The notes beneath the pieces are model-generated. The model had not been told where the DNA came from. It saw only the letters and a list, made by a program, of their open reading frames with translations, and searched no databases. A stretch of DNA of 64,000 nucleotides, taken from positions 124,001-188,000 of the forward strand of contig NZ_RXFQ01000002.1 of the NCBI RefSeq assembly GCF_003951285.1, given 5' to 3'. Source of the stretch: Variovorax beijingensis. GTDB taxonomy: Bacteria > Pseudomonadota > Gammaproteobacteria > Burkholderiales > Burkholderiaceae_C. Position 1 is the stretch's first letter. Every line of letters begins with the position of its first letter. The position numbers were made by a program, and so were the translations under genes. Below are positions 55,522 to 63,757 of the stretch, piece after piece.

Positions 55522-56511
55522 TCAGACGACGGGCGGGCGCAGCAGGCTCTCGAAGCGGCGGTCCCACAGGGGCTTCACGTCGGCGGGTCCGTCGAGCACG
55601 CCGATCTTCAGGAAGGTGTCGGCCACCTCCTGGTGGCTGCGCACCACCGCATCGGTGACCGGGCCCAGGCTGTAGTCGCCGCTGCGGCCGTTGAAGAGCT
55701 CGACCAGGTCGCCGACCGGCACGCGCGTCTCGGCCGACTGCGCCCGCGCATAGGCCAGGAAGTTGCCGTTGATCCATGCGAAGGCGCGCTGCAGGCGCTG
55801 CAGCAGGTCGCCCAGCGCTGCACTGCGCAGTTCGTCGTCGAGCGCACGCGGATTGGCGTAGATCGGGAAGTTGCCCGAGAGGTAGCCCACGCCGGTCTTG
55901 ATGGTGCGCGCGCCGTACTGCGTGCGCGCCAGCTGGCCGTTGTAGCCGTAGATGGCCCAGGCATCGAGATCGCCGCGCGCGAAGGCCGAAAGGCCGTCCG
56001 ACGGCGTGAGGCTCACCGCCTGGATGTCGCTGAACGACAGGCCCGCCTCGGCCAGCTGCCGGGCCAGGTAGTAGTGCGAAGTGGTGGCGCGCACGTAGCC
56101 CACGCGCTTGCCCTTGAAGTCGGCGATGCGGCGGATCGGCGAATCCTTGCGCGCCAGCGTGGCCTGGTTGTTCAGGTCTTCGTGCGTCACCGCCACCAGC
56201 CGCACGCTGGATTTCTGGCGCGCCGCGAACACCGGCGGGATCTCGCTGCCCGAGCCCAGGTCGAGCGCATCGCCGTTGATGGCCTCGATGTGCAGCACGC
56301 CGTTGTTGAATTCGCGCCAGTCGATTTTGTAGGGCGTGTTGGCCTGGCCGGAGGCCTGCAGCAGCGGCCGCCAGAGGCCCTTGTAGGTGCCCACGCGCAG
56401 CGTGACGCCGGAGAGGTCGCGCGCCGGTGCCGCGCCGGCCGCGGCCAGGGCGCTCCAGCCCGCGGCGGCCTGGAGCAGGCGTCGCCTGTCGATCGGAAAG
56501 TCGGATGTCAT
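55522..56511 (-). CDS. SsuA-like binding protein (SBP 2)
   Basis: A 329-residue periplasmic receptor with a Tat-like leader (I-D-R-R-R-L-L-Q-A-A-A-G). It includes L-R-V-G-T-Y-K-G, D-F-K-G-K-R-V-G-Y-V-R-A-T-T-S-H-Y and G-D-L-D-A-W-A-I-Y-G-Y-N. I chose the ATG at 56511 because it places the arginine pair near the start; one 57 bases upstream is possible. It is the first gene of the minus-strand sulfonate operon. Confidence 0.84.
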   Translation of the reverse strand: MTSDFPIDRRRLLQAAAGWSALAAAGAAPARDLSGVTLRVGTYKGLWRPLLQASGQANTPYKIDWREFNNGVLHIEAINGDALDLGSGSEIPPVFAARQKSSVRLVAVTHEDLNNQATLARKDSPIRRIADFKGKRVGYVRATTSHYYLARQLAEAGLSFSDIQAVSLTPSDGLSAFARGDLDAWAIYGYNGQLARTQYGARTIKTGVGYLSGNFPIYANPRALDDELRSAALGDLLQRLQRAFAWINGNFLAYARAQSAETRVPVGDLVELFNGRSGDYSLGPVTDAVVRSHQEVADTFLKIGVLDGPADVKPLWDRRFESLLRPPVV

Positions 56512-56554
56512 GCACCGGACCGTACCGAGGCAGGCGGCAAAAGCGAACGCAGAA

Positions 56555-56586
56555 AAACGAGTTTGCATATGCGGGATGCGTCGTTT
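56555..56586. promoter_or_regulatory. Interrupted inverted repeat in the divergent promoter
   Basis: AAACGA (56555-56560) pairs with TCGTTT (56581-56586), and inside them GCAT (56565-56568) pairs with ATGC (56576-56579). The site is central to the 109-base gap between the two divergent organosulfur operons. It may bind a shared regulator such as a CysB/Cbl/SsuR-type LysR protein, though none is encoded nearby. Confidence 0.35.
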
Positions 56587-56620
56587 CCGGCGCGGCGCGG
56601 TCCCGGTACTGTGCGCAGCC

Positions 56621-57853
56621 ATGAGTGCACTCCCCTTGCGCCGCCCGCCGGCCCCGAACGAAGACCCCAGGCCTGCCACCGTCGATGCCGCGCTGCTCGC
56701 GCATCTGTCGGCGCAGTTCGCCGCCACCGCGGCCGACCACGACCGCAGCGGCGCCTTTCCGCATCCGAACTTCGCGGCCTTGCAGTCGCACGGCCTCGTC
56801 GGCCTGGTGGCGCCTGCGGCGCACGGCGGCGGCGGCGCCACGCTGGCCACGGCGCGGCGCGTGATCGCGGCCGTGGCGCGCGGCGAGCCGGCCACCGCGC
56901 TGATCCTGACGATGACCTACCTGCAGCACCACGCCCTCGCGCGCAGCGACAGCCGCTGGCCGCCGCATCTGCGCGAGCGCGTGCTGCGCAGTGCGGTGGA
57001 ACGCGGTGCGCTCATCAATGCGCTGCGCGTCGAGCCCGCGCTCGGTTCGCCCGCGCGCGGCGGGCTGCCCGCGACGGTCGCGCGCCGCGAAGGCAGCGGC
57101 TGGAGGATCGACGGCCACAAGCTCTACACGACGGGCATCGAGGGCCTGTCGTGGCTCGCCGTATGGGCCCGCACCGACGAGACCGCGCCGCGCACCGGCG
57201 TGTTCCTGGTGCCGCGCAATGCGCCCGGCGTGCGAGTGATCGCGAGCTGGGACCACCTGGGCCTGCGCGCCTCGGGCAGCCACGAAGTGGTGTTCGAGAA
57301 CGTGGCGATCGAGCTGGATCACGCGGTCGACCTTCGTGCACCGGCCGACTGGGCACCCGACGCCGGCAGCCAGACCGACATCGACGCCCACGCCGCGCAG
57401 CAGGCCTGGATGACGGTGCTGCTCGGCAGCCTCTACGACGCGGTGGCGCAGGCTGCGCGCGGCTGGCTGGTCGGCTTCCTGAACCATCGTGCGCCCGGCA
57501 GCCTGGGCGCGCCGCTCGCGAGCCTTGCGCGCGTGCAGGAGCACGTGGGAGAGATCGAGGCGCTGCTGCGCACCAACCGCGTGCTGCTCGACGATGCCAC
57601 CCGTGCCGTCGACGAAGGCCGCGCGCAGCCAGCCGCCGACAGCGGCCTGCTCAAGTACACCGTGACGGGCAACGCCATCCGCGCGGTCGAACTCGCGCTG
57701 CAGCTGAGCGGCAACCACGGCCTCGCGCGGCAGAACCCGCTGGAGCGGCACTACCGCGACGTGCTGTGCAGCCGCATCCACACGCCGCAGAACGACGCGA
57801 TCCTGATTGCGGCGGGCAAGCGCGCATTGCTTTCCGAGGGAGCCGCCGCATGA
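56621..57853 (+). CDS. Acyl-CoA-dehydrogenase-like flavoprotein (desulfurization-type)
   Basis: A 410-residue member of the acyl-CoA dehydrogenase fold, with L-V-G-L-V-A-P-A-A-H-G-G-G-G-A, W-R-I-D-G-H-K-L-Y-T-T-G-I, and V-F-E-N-V-A-I with L-G-L-R-A-S-G-S-H. The usual catalytic glutamate region of true dehydrogenases is not obvious. Relatives such as SfnC and DszC are FMNH2-dependent monooxygenases acting on sulfur compounds. Its fusion-tight coupling to SBP 3 and a thiol dioxygenase (ATGA overlap) favours a sulfur role. The substrate is unknown. Confidence 0.75.
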   Translation: MSALPLRRPPAPNEDPRPATVDAALLAHLSAQFAATAADHDRSGAFPHPNFAALQSHGLVGLVAPAAHGGGGATLATARRVIAAVARGEPATALILTMTYLQHHALARSDSRWPPHLRERVLRSAVERGALINALRVEPALGSPARGGLPATVARREGSGWRIDGHKLYTTGIEGLSWLAVWARTDETAPRTGVFLVPRNAPGVRVIASWDHLGLRASGSHEVVFENVAIELDHAVDLRAPADWAPDAGSQTDIDAHAAQQAWMTVLLGSLYDAVAQAARGWLVGFLNHRAPGSLGAPLASLARVQEHVGEIEALLRTNRVLLDDATRAVDEGRAQPAADSGLLKYTVTGNAIRAVELALQLSGNHGLARQNPLERHYRDVLCSRIHTPQNDAILIAAGKRALLSEGAAA

Positions 57854-58830
57854 CCGATCTGCTGTTCTCGAAAGTCTCGCGCCGCCATTGGCTCAGGCAA
57901 GGCGCGGCGCTTTCGCTCGCAGCCGCCGCGCCGCTGCGCGCATGGGCCCAACCGCAGGCCACGCTGGTGCTCGGCGACCAGGCCGGCGGCCTGCGCGCGC
58001 TGTTCGAAGCCTCCAAGGCCCTCGAAGGCGTGCCCTTCGCCTACCGCTGGGCCAACTTCCAGGGCGCGGCGCCGCTGTTCGAGGCGCAGCGCAGCGCGGC
58101 CGTCGACACCGCGGTGGCCGGCGACCTGCCGGTGCTGGCCGCGGCGGTCGGCCGGACGCCGCTGAAGATCGTCGCCACGCGCGTCGGCAAAGCCGATGCG
58201 CTGGGCATCGTGGTGCAGCCCGATTCGCCGTTGCGCAAGGTGGCCGACCTGCGCGGCAAGACCGTGATCGTCTCGTCCGCGCGCGGCAGCATCTCGCAAT
58301 ACCAGCTCTACGGCGCGCTCGAAGAGGCCGGCGTGCGGCGCGACGAGGTCACGGTGAAGTTCGTGCTGCCGACCGATGCGGCCGCGGCATTCGCGTCGAG
58401 GCAGATCGACGCCTGGGCCGTCTTCGATCCCTACTACACGATCGCGCTGCAGCAGGGCGGGCGCATCCTGCGCGACGGGCGCGGCATCAACACGGCGCTG
58501 GGCTTCATCACCGCCAGCGAACCTTCGCTGGCCGACCCCGCCAAGCGCGCCGCCATCGTGCAGTTTCTGGACCGGCTCGCGCGCGCGGGCGAATGGGCGC
58601 TGGCCAACCCCGAGGCCTATGCGCAGGCCTACAGCCAGCTCACGCGCCTGCCGATCGAATCGGCCCGCATCATCACGGCGCGCGCCTCGGTCACGGGCCG
58701 GCCGGTGTCCGAGGCCGACATTGCCGCGCTGCAGACGGTGGCCGACCGCTCGGCACGCGACGGCATCCTGCCTGTGCGCGTGGATGTGCGCGCCATCACC
58801 GATGCGCAGCTGTGGAAGCGTCTCGCGTGA
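57850..58830 (+). CDS. SsuA-like binding protein (SBP 3)
   Basis: A 326-residue periplasmic receptor with a leader S-R-R-H-W-L-R-Q-G-A cleaved around A-W-A-Q. It shares G-D-Q-A-G-G-L-R-A-L-F-E-A-S with SBP 1, then F-Q-G-A-A-P-L-F-E-A-Q-R and I-D-A-W-A-V-F-D-P-Y-Y. It overlaps both neighbours by four bases, making its co-translation with the flavoprotein and the thiol dioxygenase very likely. No transporter membrane or ATPase gene is adjacent. Confidence 0.84.
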   Translation: MTDLLFSKVSRRHWLRQGAALSLAAAAPLRAWAQPQATLVLGDQAGGLRALFEASKALEGVPFAYRWANFQGAAPLFEAQRSAAVDTAVAGDLPVLAAAVGRTPLKIVATRVGKADALGIVVQPDSPLRKVADLRGKTVIVSSARGSISQYQLYGALEEAGVRRDEVTVKFVLPTDAAAAFASRQIDAWAVFDPYYTIALQQGGRILRDGRGINTALGFITASEPSLADPAKRAAIVQFLDRLARAGEWALANPEAYAQAYSQLTRLPIESARIITARASVTGRPVSEADIAALQTVADRSARDGILPVRVDVRAITDAQLWKRLA

Positions 58831-59447
58831 GCCGCGCGCTTGACGCCATCGCGCCGCTGCGCGAATTCGTCGTCGCGTTCGGCCGCCTGCTCGACAGCGG
58901 CCCCGGCGAGCCGCGCATTCTTTCCGAAGGCGGCGCGCTGCTTCACACGCTGGTTGCGCGCGACGACTGGCTGCCCGATGCCTTTGCCCAACCCGACCCG
59001 GCGCGCTACCAGCAGTTCCTGCTGCATGCCGACAGCACCGAGCGCTTCTCGGTCGTGAGCTTTGTCTGGGGACCGGGGCAGGCGACGCCGGTGCACGACC
59101 ACACGGTGTGGGGCCTGATCGGCATGCTGCGCGGCGCCGAATACAGCCAGCCCTATGCCGTCGGCAGCGATGGCCTGGCACGGCCGCAAGGCGAAGCGGT
59201 GCGGCTGGACGCCGGCGGCGTGGAGGCCGTATCGCCCACCGTGGGCGACCTGCATCGCGTGCGCAACGCGCACGCAGACCGCGTGTCGATCAGCATCCAC
59301 GTGTACGGCGCCAACATCGGCGCCGTGCAGCGGCATACTTACCCGGCGGAGGGCGGACGCAAGCCCTTCGTCTCGGGCTACTCCAACACGCTGCTTCCCA
59401 ACCTGGGGGACCGCTCCGCCGAACTCAGATCGACGACATCCGCATGA
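58827..59447 (+). CDS. Cysteine-dioxygenase-family thiol dioxygenase, Gln-type
   Basis: A 206-residue cupin. The iron ligands are H90 and H92 (V-H-D-H-T) and H143 (G-D-L-H-R-V), with the catalytic S156-H158-Y160 set in S-I-S-I-H-V-Y-G. The residue corresponding to mammalian CDO Arg60 appears to be Gln (Y-Q-Q-F, about 62-63), and the crosslink cysteine after the H-D-H motif is absent. This pattern is known from 3-mercaptopropionate dioxygenase-like enzymes. Variovorax is also known for mercaptopropionate and mercaptosuccinate dioxygenases, so the substrate may be one of these rather than cysteine. The start is GTG at 58827. Confidence 0.8.
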   Translation: MSRALDAIAPLREFVVAFGRLLDSGPGEPRILSEGGALLHTLVARDDWLPDAFAQPDPARYQQFLLHADSTERFSVVSFVWGPGQATPVHDHTVWGLIGMLRGAEYSQPYAVGSDGLARPQGEAVRLDAGGVEAVSPTVGDLHRVRNAHADRVSISIHVYGANIGAVQRHTYPAEGGRKPFVSGYSNTLLPNLGDRSAELRSTTSA

Positions 59448-61075
59448 CGACCACCGCCGCCCTCTTCCCCCTTCTGCCCGTTGCCGCCGTGCGCGCGCGC
59501 CTGCTCGCACGCGAGGAAACCGCACTGCTCGACGTGCGCGAAGAAGATCCCTTCGCGCAGGAACATCCGCTGTGGGCCGCCAACCTGCCGCTCTCGCGCA
59601 TCGAGATCGAAGCCTGGCGGCGCATTCCGCGGCGGGACACCTTCATCGTGCTGTACGGCGCGCACGGCGGCATCGACCTGGCGCCGCTCGCCGCGCGCAC
59701 GCTGGCCGCGCTGGGCTACACGAACCTGCACCTGCTCGAAGGCGGCCTCGAAGGCTGGCGCGCGGCCGGCGGCGAGCTGTTCCGCGACGTGAACGTGCCG
59801 AGCAAGGCCTTCGGCGAGCTGGTCGAGCACGAGCGGCACACGCCCTCGCTCTCCGCGCCCGAGGTGAAGGCGTTGGTCGAGGGCCAGGCCAATGTGGTGG
59901 TGCTCGACGCGCGCCGCTTCGACGAATACCGCACCATGAGCATTCCCTCGGCCACCAGCGTGCCCGGAGCGGAACTGGTGCTGCGCGTGCGCGAGCTGGC
60001 ACCCGATCCGTCGACGCAGGTGATCGTCAATTGCGCGGGCCGCACGCGCAGCATCATCGGCACGCAGTCACTGGTGAATGCGGGCATTCCGAACCCGGTG
60101 GCGGCGCTGCGCAACGGCACCATCGGCTGGAAGCTCGCGGGGCAGGTGCTCGACCATGGCGCGGACCGCAAGGCGCCGGCCGCGGTGTCGGAGGCGCATC
60201 GCGCACAGGCTCAGGCCGACGCGCGGCGCGTGGCGGACAAGGCCGGCGTGCGCCGCATCGCGCTCGATGCGCTGCACACGCTGGAAGCCCCTGGGCGCAC
60301 CGTGTACCGCTTCGACGTGCGCACGCCCGAGGAATACGAGGCCGGCCACCTGCCCGGCTTTGCGAGCGCGCCCGGCGGCCAGCTGGTGCAGGAAACCGAT
60401 CACCAGGTGCCGGTGCGCGGCGCACGCATCGTGCTGGCCGACGACGACGGTGTGCGGGCGTCGATGAGCGCGTCCTGGCTCGCGCAGATGGGGTGGGAGG
60501 TCTACGTGCCCGACACGGTGCCGCCCGCTTCGGCCTTCACCGAGACTGCGGTGCCGCCGACCGCCCATCCGCCCGCCGCGGCCGCCGTGGCAGAGATCTC
60601 GCCCACGGAGCTGGCGGCCCTGCTGAAGCAGCAGATCGGTACGGCGGTGATCGACGTGACCACCAGCGCCAACTATGTGAAGCGCCACATCCCGGGTGCC
60701 TGGTACGCCATCCGCGCGCAGCTCGCGGGTGCGGTCGATGCGGTCATTCCCGCATCGCGACGCTATGTGCTGACCTGCGGCAGCAGCCTGCTCGCACGCT
60801 ACGCCGCGGCCGACCTGCGCCTGCTGCTCGATGCGCGCGGCCAGCGCGATGTGGAAGTGCTGGTGCTGGCCGGCGGCAACTCGGCATGGTTCGCTGAAGG
60901 CCTCGAAGCCGAATCGGGCGAGACGCGGCTCGCGACACCGCGCACCGACCGCTACCGCAGGCCCTACGAAGGCACCGATGCGCCGGCGGAGGCCATGCAG
61001 GCCTACCTGGACTGGGAGTTCGGACTGGTGGCGCAACTGGCGCGCGACGGCACGCATCACTTCCGCGTGATCTGA
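59444..61075 (+). CDS. Four-domain rhodanese-like sulfurtransferase
   Basis: A 543-residue protein of four rhodanese domains, at about 1-115, 130-240, 260-365 and 375-500. Domains 2 and 4 carry the catalytic cysteine (C197 in V-N-C-A-G-R-T-R-S; C445 in L-T-C-G-S-S), while domain 1 has Y-G-A and domain 3 has A-D-D-D in its place. It overlaps the thiol dioxygenase by four bases. Rhodaneses move or oxidise sulfane sulfur, so it may handle persulfides or sulfinate products of that enzyme. The tail has D-W-E-F-G-L-V, common in such fusions. Confidence 0.84.
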   Translation: MTTTAALFPLLPVAAVRARLLAREETALLDVREEDPFAQEHPLWAANLPLSRIEIEAWRRIPRRDTFIVLYGAHGGIDLAPLAARTLAALGYTNLHLLEGGLEGWRAAGGELFRDVNVPSKAFGELVEHERHTPSLSAPEVKALVEGQANVVVLDARRFDEYRTMSIPSATSVPGAELVLRVRELAPDPSTQVIVNCAGRTRSIIGTQSLVNAGIPNPVAALRNGTIGWKLAGQVLDHGADRKAPAAVSEAHRAQAQADARRVADKAGVRRIALDALHTLEAPGRTVYRFDVRTPEEYEAGHLPGFASAPGGQLVQETDHQVPVRGARIVLADDDGVRASMSASWLAQMGWEVYVPDTVPPASAFTETAVPPTAHPPAAAAVAEISPTELAALLKQQIGTAVIDVTTSANYVKRHIPGAWYAIRAQLAGAVDAVIPASRRYVLTCGSSLLARYAAADLRLLLDARGQRDVEVLVLAGGNSAWFAEGLEAESGETRLATPRTDRYRRPYEGTDAPAEAMQAYLDWEFGLVAQLARDGTHHFRVI

Positions 61076-61100
61076 ACGCCGAACGCCCGGGGCCACGCCC

Positions 61101-61132
61101 AAAAAGCAAAAGGCCGGGGATCACCCGGCCTT
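61101..61132 (-). terminator. Rho-independent terminator of rhlE
   Basis: AAGGCCGGG (61110-61118) pairs with CCCGGCCTT (61124-61132). Read on the minus strand, the hairpin is followed by a T-rich tail (61101-61109). It lies just beyond the rhlE stop at 61175. Confidence 0.78.
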
Positions 61133-61174
61133 GCCTGAAACCTGGGCCTCGCCAAGGCGGGACCCGTGCGCCGG

Positions 61175-62635
61175 TCAGCTCGGCTCAGCGCTCTTGAAGA
61201 GTGCCGCGACCTTGCGCTTGGTCTTGATGTTGCTCGAGATGCCGCGTGAAGGCGCCGCCTTGGCAGCGGCTTCCCATGCCGGCGTGGCGTCGGCCTGGCC
61301 CGGTTCGTAGGGCTTGTCGAAGAACGGATCGCGCGGTGCGGAAGGTGCGCGGTGCGGGCGTCCGCCGCCGCGCCGGGCTTCGGTCTCGCGGCGCTCGCGC
61401 GGCTGGTCGAGCACGTCGCGCGCGTCGCCGGCTTCGCCTTCTTCGCGCCAGTGGCGGCGTCCGTCGTTGATGCGGCCGCGCGGGCGGTCTTCCTCGAACT
61501 CGACGGGTTCGAGTTCGATCTTCTTCTTGATCAGCTTCTCGATGTCGGCCACCAGGCGCGCATCGTTGCCGCCGCTCGCAAAGCTCACGGCCAGGCCCGA
61601 GGCGCCGGCGCGGCCGGTGCGGCCGATGCGGTGCACGTAGTCTTCGGCGTTGAACGGAATGTCGAAGTTGAAGACCGCGGGCACGTCCTTGATGTCGAGG
61701 CCGCGGGCCGCGACGTCGGTGCACACCAGGAGGTCGACCTCACCGGCCTTGAACGAGGCGAGCGCCTTCAGCCGTTCGTCCTGGCTCTTGTCGCCGTGCA
61801 GCGCGGTGGTGCGAAGGCCGTCGCGCTCGAGCGAACGCGCCAGGCGCGCACAGCCGAGCTTGCTGTTGACGAACACGAAGGCCTGCGTGATGCCGCGCTG
61901 CTTCACGATCTGCTTGAGCGCGCGGCGCTTGTCGTCGTCGGTCACGCTGTAGAAGTGCTGTTCGACCGTGGAGGCCGTTTCGTTCGGCCGTGCCACCTCG
62001 ATGGTGACCGGGTTCTGCAGGTAGCTGCTCGCAAGCCGCTTGATCTCGGGCGAGAAGGTGGCCGAGAACAGCAGCGTGGTGCGCTGCTTGGGCAGGTAGC
62101 TCAGGATGCGCTGCAGGTCGGGCAGGAAGCCGATGTCCAGCATGCGGTCGGCCTCGTCGAGCACCACGTATTCCACCTGGTTGAGCACCGCGTTCTTGGC
62201 CTCGATGTGATCGAGCAGCCGGCCCGGCGTGGCCACCAGCACTTCGACGCCCTTCTTGAGCTCGAGCGTCTGAGGCTTCATGTCGATGCCGCCGAACACC
62301 ACCGTGCTGCGCAGGTTGGTGTACTTGGCGTACAGCTTGACCTGTTGGGCCACCTGGTCGGCCAGTTCGCGCGTGGGCAGCAGCACCAGCGCACGCACCG
62401 GATGCCGCGCGGGCGAGGTGGAGGCGTTCTCGTGCTTGAGCATGCGCTGCAGCAGCGGCAACGAAAACGCCGCGGTCTTGCCGGTGCCGGTCTGCGCGGC
62501 CCCCATCACGTCCTGCCCCGAAAGCACGACCGGAATGGCCTGTTCCTGGATGGGAGTCATGGTCTCGTAGCCCATTTCGGCTACGGCGCGCGCCAGCGGT
62601 TCCGCCAGCGATAGATTGGAGAAGGAGCTTGTCAT
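61175..62635 (-). CDS. rhlE: DEAD-box RNA helicase RhlE
   Basis: A 486-residue helicase. It has the Q motif (T-P-I-Q-E-Q-A-I), A-Q-T-G-T-G-K-T (I), P-T-R-E-L (Ia), D-E-A-D (II), S-A-T (III) and H-R-I-G-R-T-G-R (VI), then an Arg/Gly-rich C-terminal tail ending in K-R-K-V-A-A-L-F. RhlE acts in ribosome assembly and RNA turnover. The 131-base leader contains a CACTGCC/GGCAGTG inverted repeat (62653-62675). Confidence 0.93.
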   Translation of the reverse strand: MTSSFSNLSLAEPLARAVAEMGYETMTPIQEQAIPVVLSGQDVMGAAQTGTGKTAAFSLPLLQRMLKHENASTSPARHPVRALVLLPTRELADQVAQQVKLYAKYTNLRSTVVFGGIDMKPQTLELKKGVEVLVATPGRLLDHIEAKNAVLNQVEYVVLDEADRMLDIGFLPDLQRILSYLPKQRTTLLFSATFSPEIKRLASSYLQNPVTIEVARPNETASTVEQHFYSVTDDDKRRALKQIVKQRGITQAFVFVNSKLGCARLARSLERDGLRTTALHGDKSQDERLKALASFKAGEVDLLVCTDVAARGLDIKDVPAVFNFDIPFNAEDYVHRIGRTGRAGASGLAVSFASGGNDARLVADIEKLIKKKIELEPVEFEEDRPRGRINDGRRHWREEGEAGDARDVLDQPRERRETEARRGGGRPHRAPSAPRDPFFDKPYEPGQADATPAWEAAAKAAPSRGISSNIKTKRKVAALFKSAEPS

Positions 62636-62707
62636 TAAGCCTTCTATTGTCGCACTGCCGCAAAAAATGGCAGTGACAGCGGCGCGACAAACTCCGCGCT
62701 GGCTGCA

Positions 62708-62728
62708 TTGCTACTTATTTCATAGCAA
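62708..62728. repeat. TTGCTA/TAGCAA short inverted repeat
   Basis: TTGCTA (62708-62713) and TAGCAA (62723-62728) flank a nine-base A/T-rich loop between ypfJ and rhlE. Short GCTAT-type inverted repeats of this kind are frequent between genes in Comamonadaceae, which supports the taxonomic call. Function unknown. Confidence 0.5.
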
Positions 62729-62766
62729 ACTATTCAATAACCACGGGCATTTTTCACCATCAATGC

Positions 62767-63660
62767 TCAAAGATTGCGTGCATTGAAGGTGTCGCAGGAC
62801 TTGACATCGCCGCTTTGATAGCCCGCGCCGAACCAGCGCTGGCGCTGCGCGCTCGATCCGTGGGTGAAGCTGTCGGGCACCACGGCGCGGCCTGCGGAGC
62901 GCTGCAGCGCGTCGTCGCCGATCTTCTGCGCGGCATTCATCGCGGCCTCGATGTCGCCCGGGTCGAGCCACTTCTTCGACTCCTGCGAATGGTGCGCCCA
63001 GATGCCGGCAAAGCAGTCGGCCTGCAGCTCGACGCGAACGCTCAACGCGTTGTTCTGCGACTGGCTCAGGCGCCCGCGCATGCCGTCGACCTTGGCGGTC
63101 ACGCCGAGTTCGTCCTGCACGTGGTGGCCGACCTCGTGCGCGATGACGTAGGCCTGCGCGAATTCGCCGGGCGCGCCGAGCTGGTTCTTGAGCGTGTCGT
63201 AGAAGGCGAGGTCGATGTAGACCTTCTTGTCGCCGGGGCAGTAGAACGGCCCCATGGCCGCCTGGCCGGTACCGCATGCCGTGGGCGTGGCACCGCGGAA
63301 CAGCACCAGGCGCGGCGGCTGGTAGCTGCCGCCGTTCTGCCGGAAGATGTTCGTCCAGACGACCTCGGTGTTGCGCAGCACGGTCGATACGAAGGCCGCC
63401 TCGCGGTCGCCCGAGGGCGGCTTGGGTGCGGGGCCTTGCTGTTGCTGCTGCACCTGGACCTGTTCGCCACCGCCGCCGCTCAGGAGGCTGAGCACGGTCA
63501 GCGGATTGATGCCGAAGATCCAGCCCGCGATCAGCGCGACGGCAATGGTGCCGATGCCGATGCTGCGCCCGCCGATGAAACCGCCGCCGCCACGGCCACC
63601 ACCACCTTCACCGCGGCGGTCTTCGACGTTCTCGGATTGTTCGTTGCCTTCCCATCTCAT
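62767..63660 (-). CDS. ypfJ: Neutral zinc metallopeptidase YpfJ-like
   Basis: A 297-residue membrane-anchored protein. A Gly-rich cytosolic start is followed by one membrane segment (about 38-60: A-V-A-L-I-A-G-W-I-F-G) and a Q/P linker. The YpfJ domain carries the gluzincin motif H-E-V-G-H-H (H175-E176 to H180) and the downstream E-L-Q-A-D-C-F-A-G. Its physiological substrate is unknown. The start at 63660 follows a plausible upstream gap. Confidence 0.9.
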   Translation of the reverse strand: MRWEGNEQSENVEDRRGEGGGGRGGGGFIGGRSIGIGTIAVALIAGWIFGINPLTVLSLLSGGGGEQVQVQQQQQGPAPKPPSGDREAAFVSTVLRNTEVVWTNIFRQNGGSYQPPRLVLFRGATPTACGTGQAAMGPFYCPGDKKVYIDLAFYDTLKNQLGAPGEFAQAYVIAHEVGHHVQDELGVTAKVDGMRGRLSQSQNNALSVRVELQADCFAGIWAHHSQESKKWLDPGDIEAAMNAAQKIGDDALQRSAGRAVVPDSFTHGSSAQRQRWFGAGYQSGDVKSCDTFNARNL

Positions 63661-63757
63661 CGCAGTCTCCTTGCCGGCCTTGCGGGTTTGCCGGATCGCC
63701 TCTGGATGGTACTTGGCCCGGCCGCCGGCCGCGTAACCGGCGGTCAGAATGCGCGGA

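Noticed and set aside
61110..61132. The hairpin as a terminator for the plus-strand rhodanese gene
   Set aside because: On the plus strand the stem is followed by GCCTGAAA rather than a T run. The T-rich tail exists only on the minus strand, so it is assigned to rhlE.
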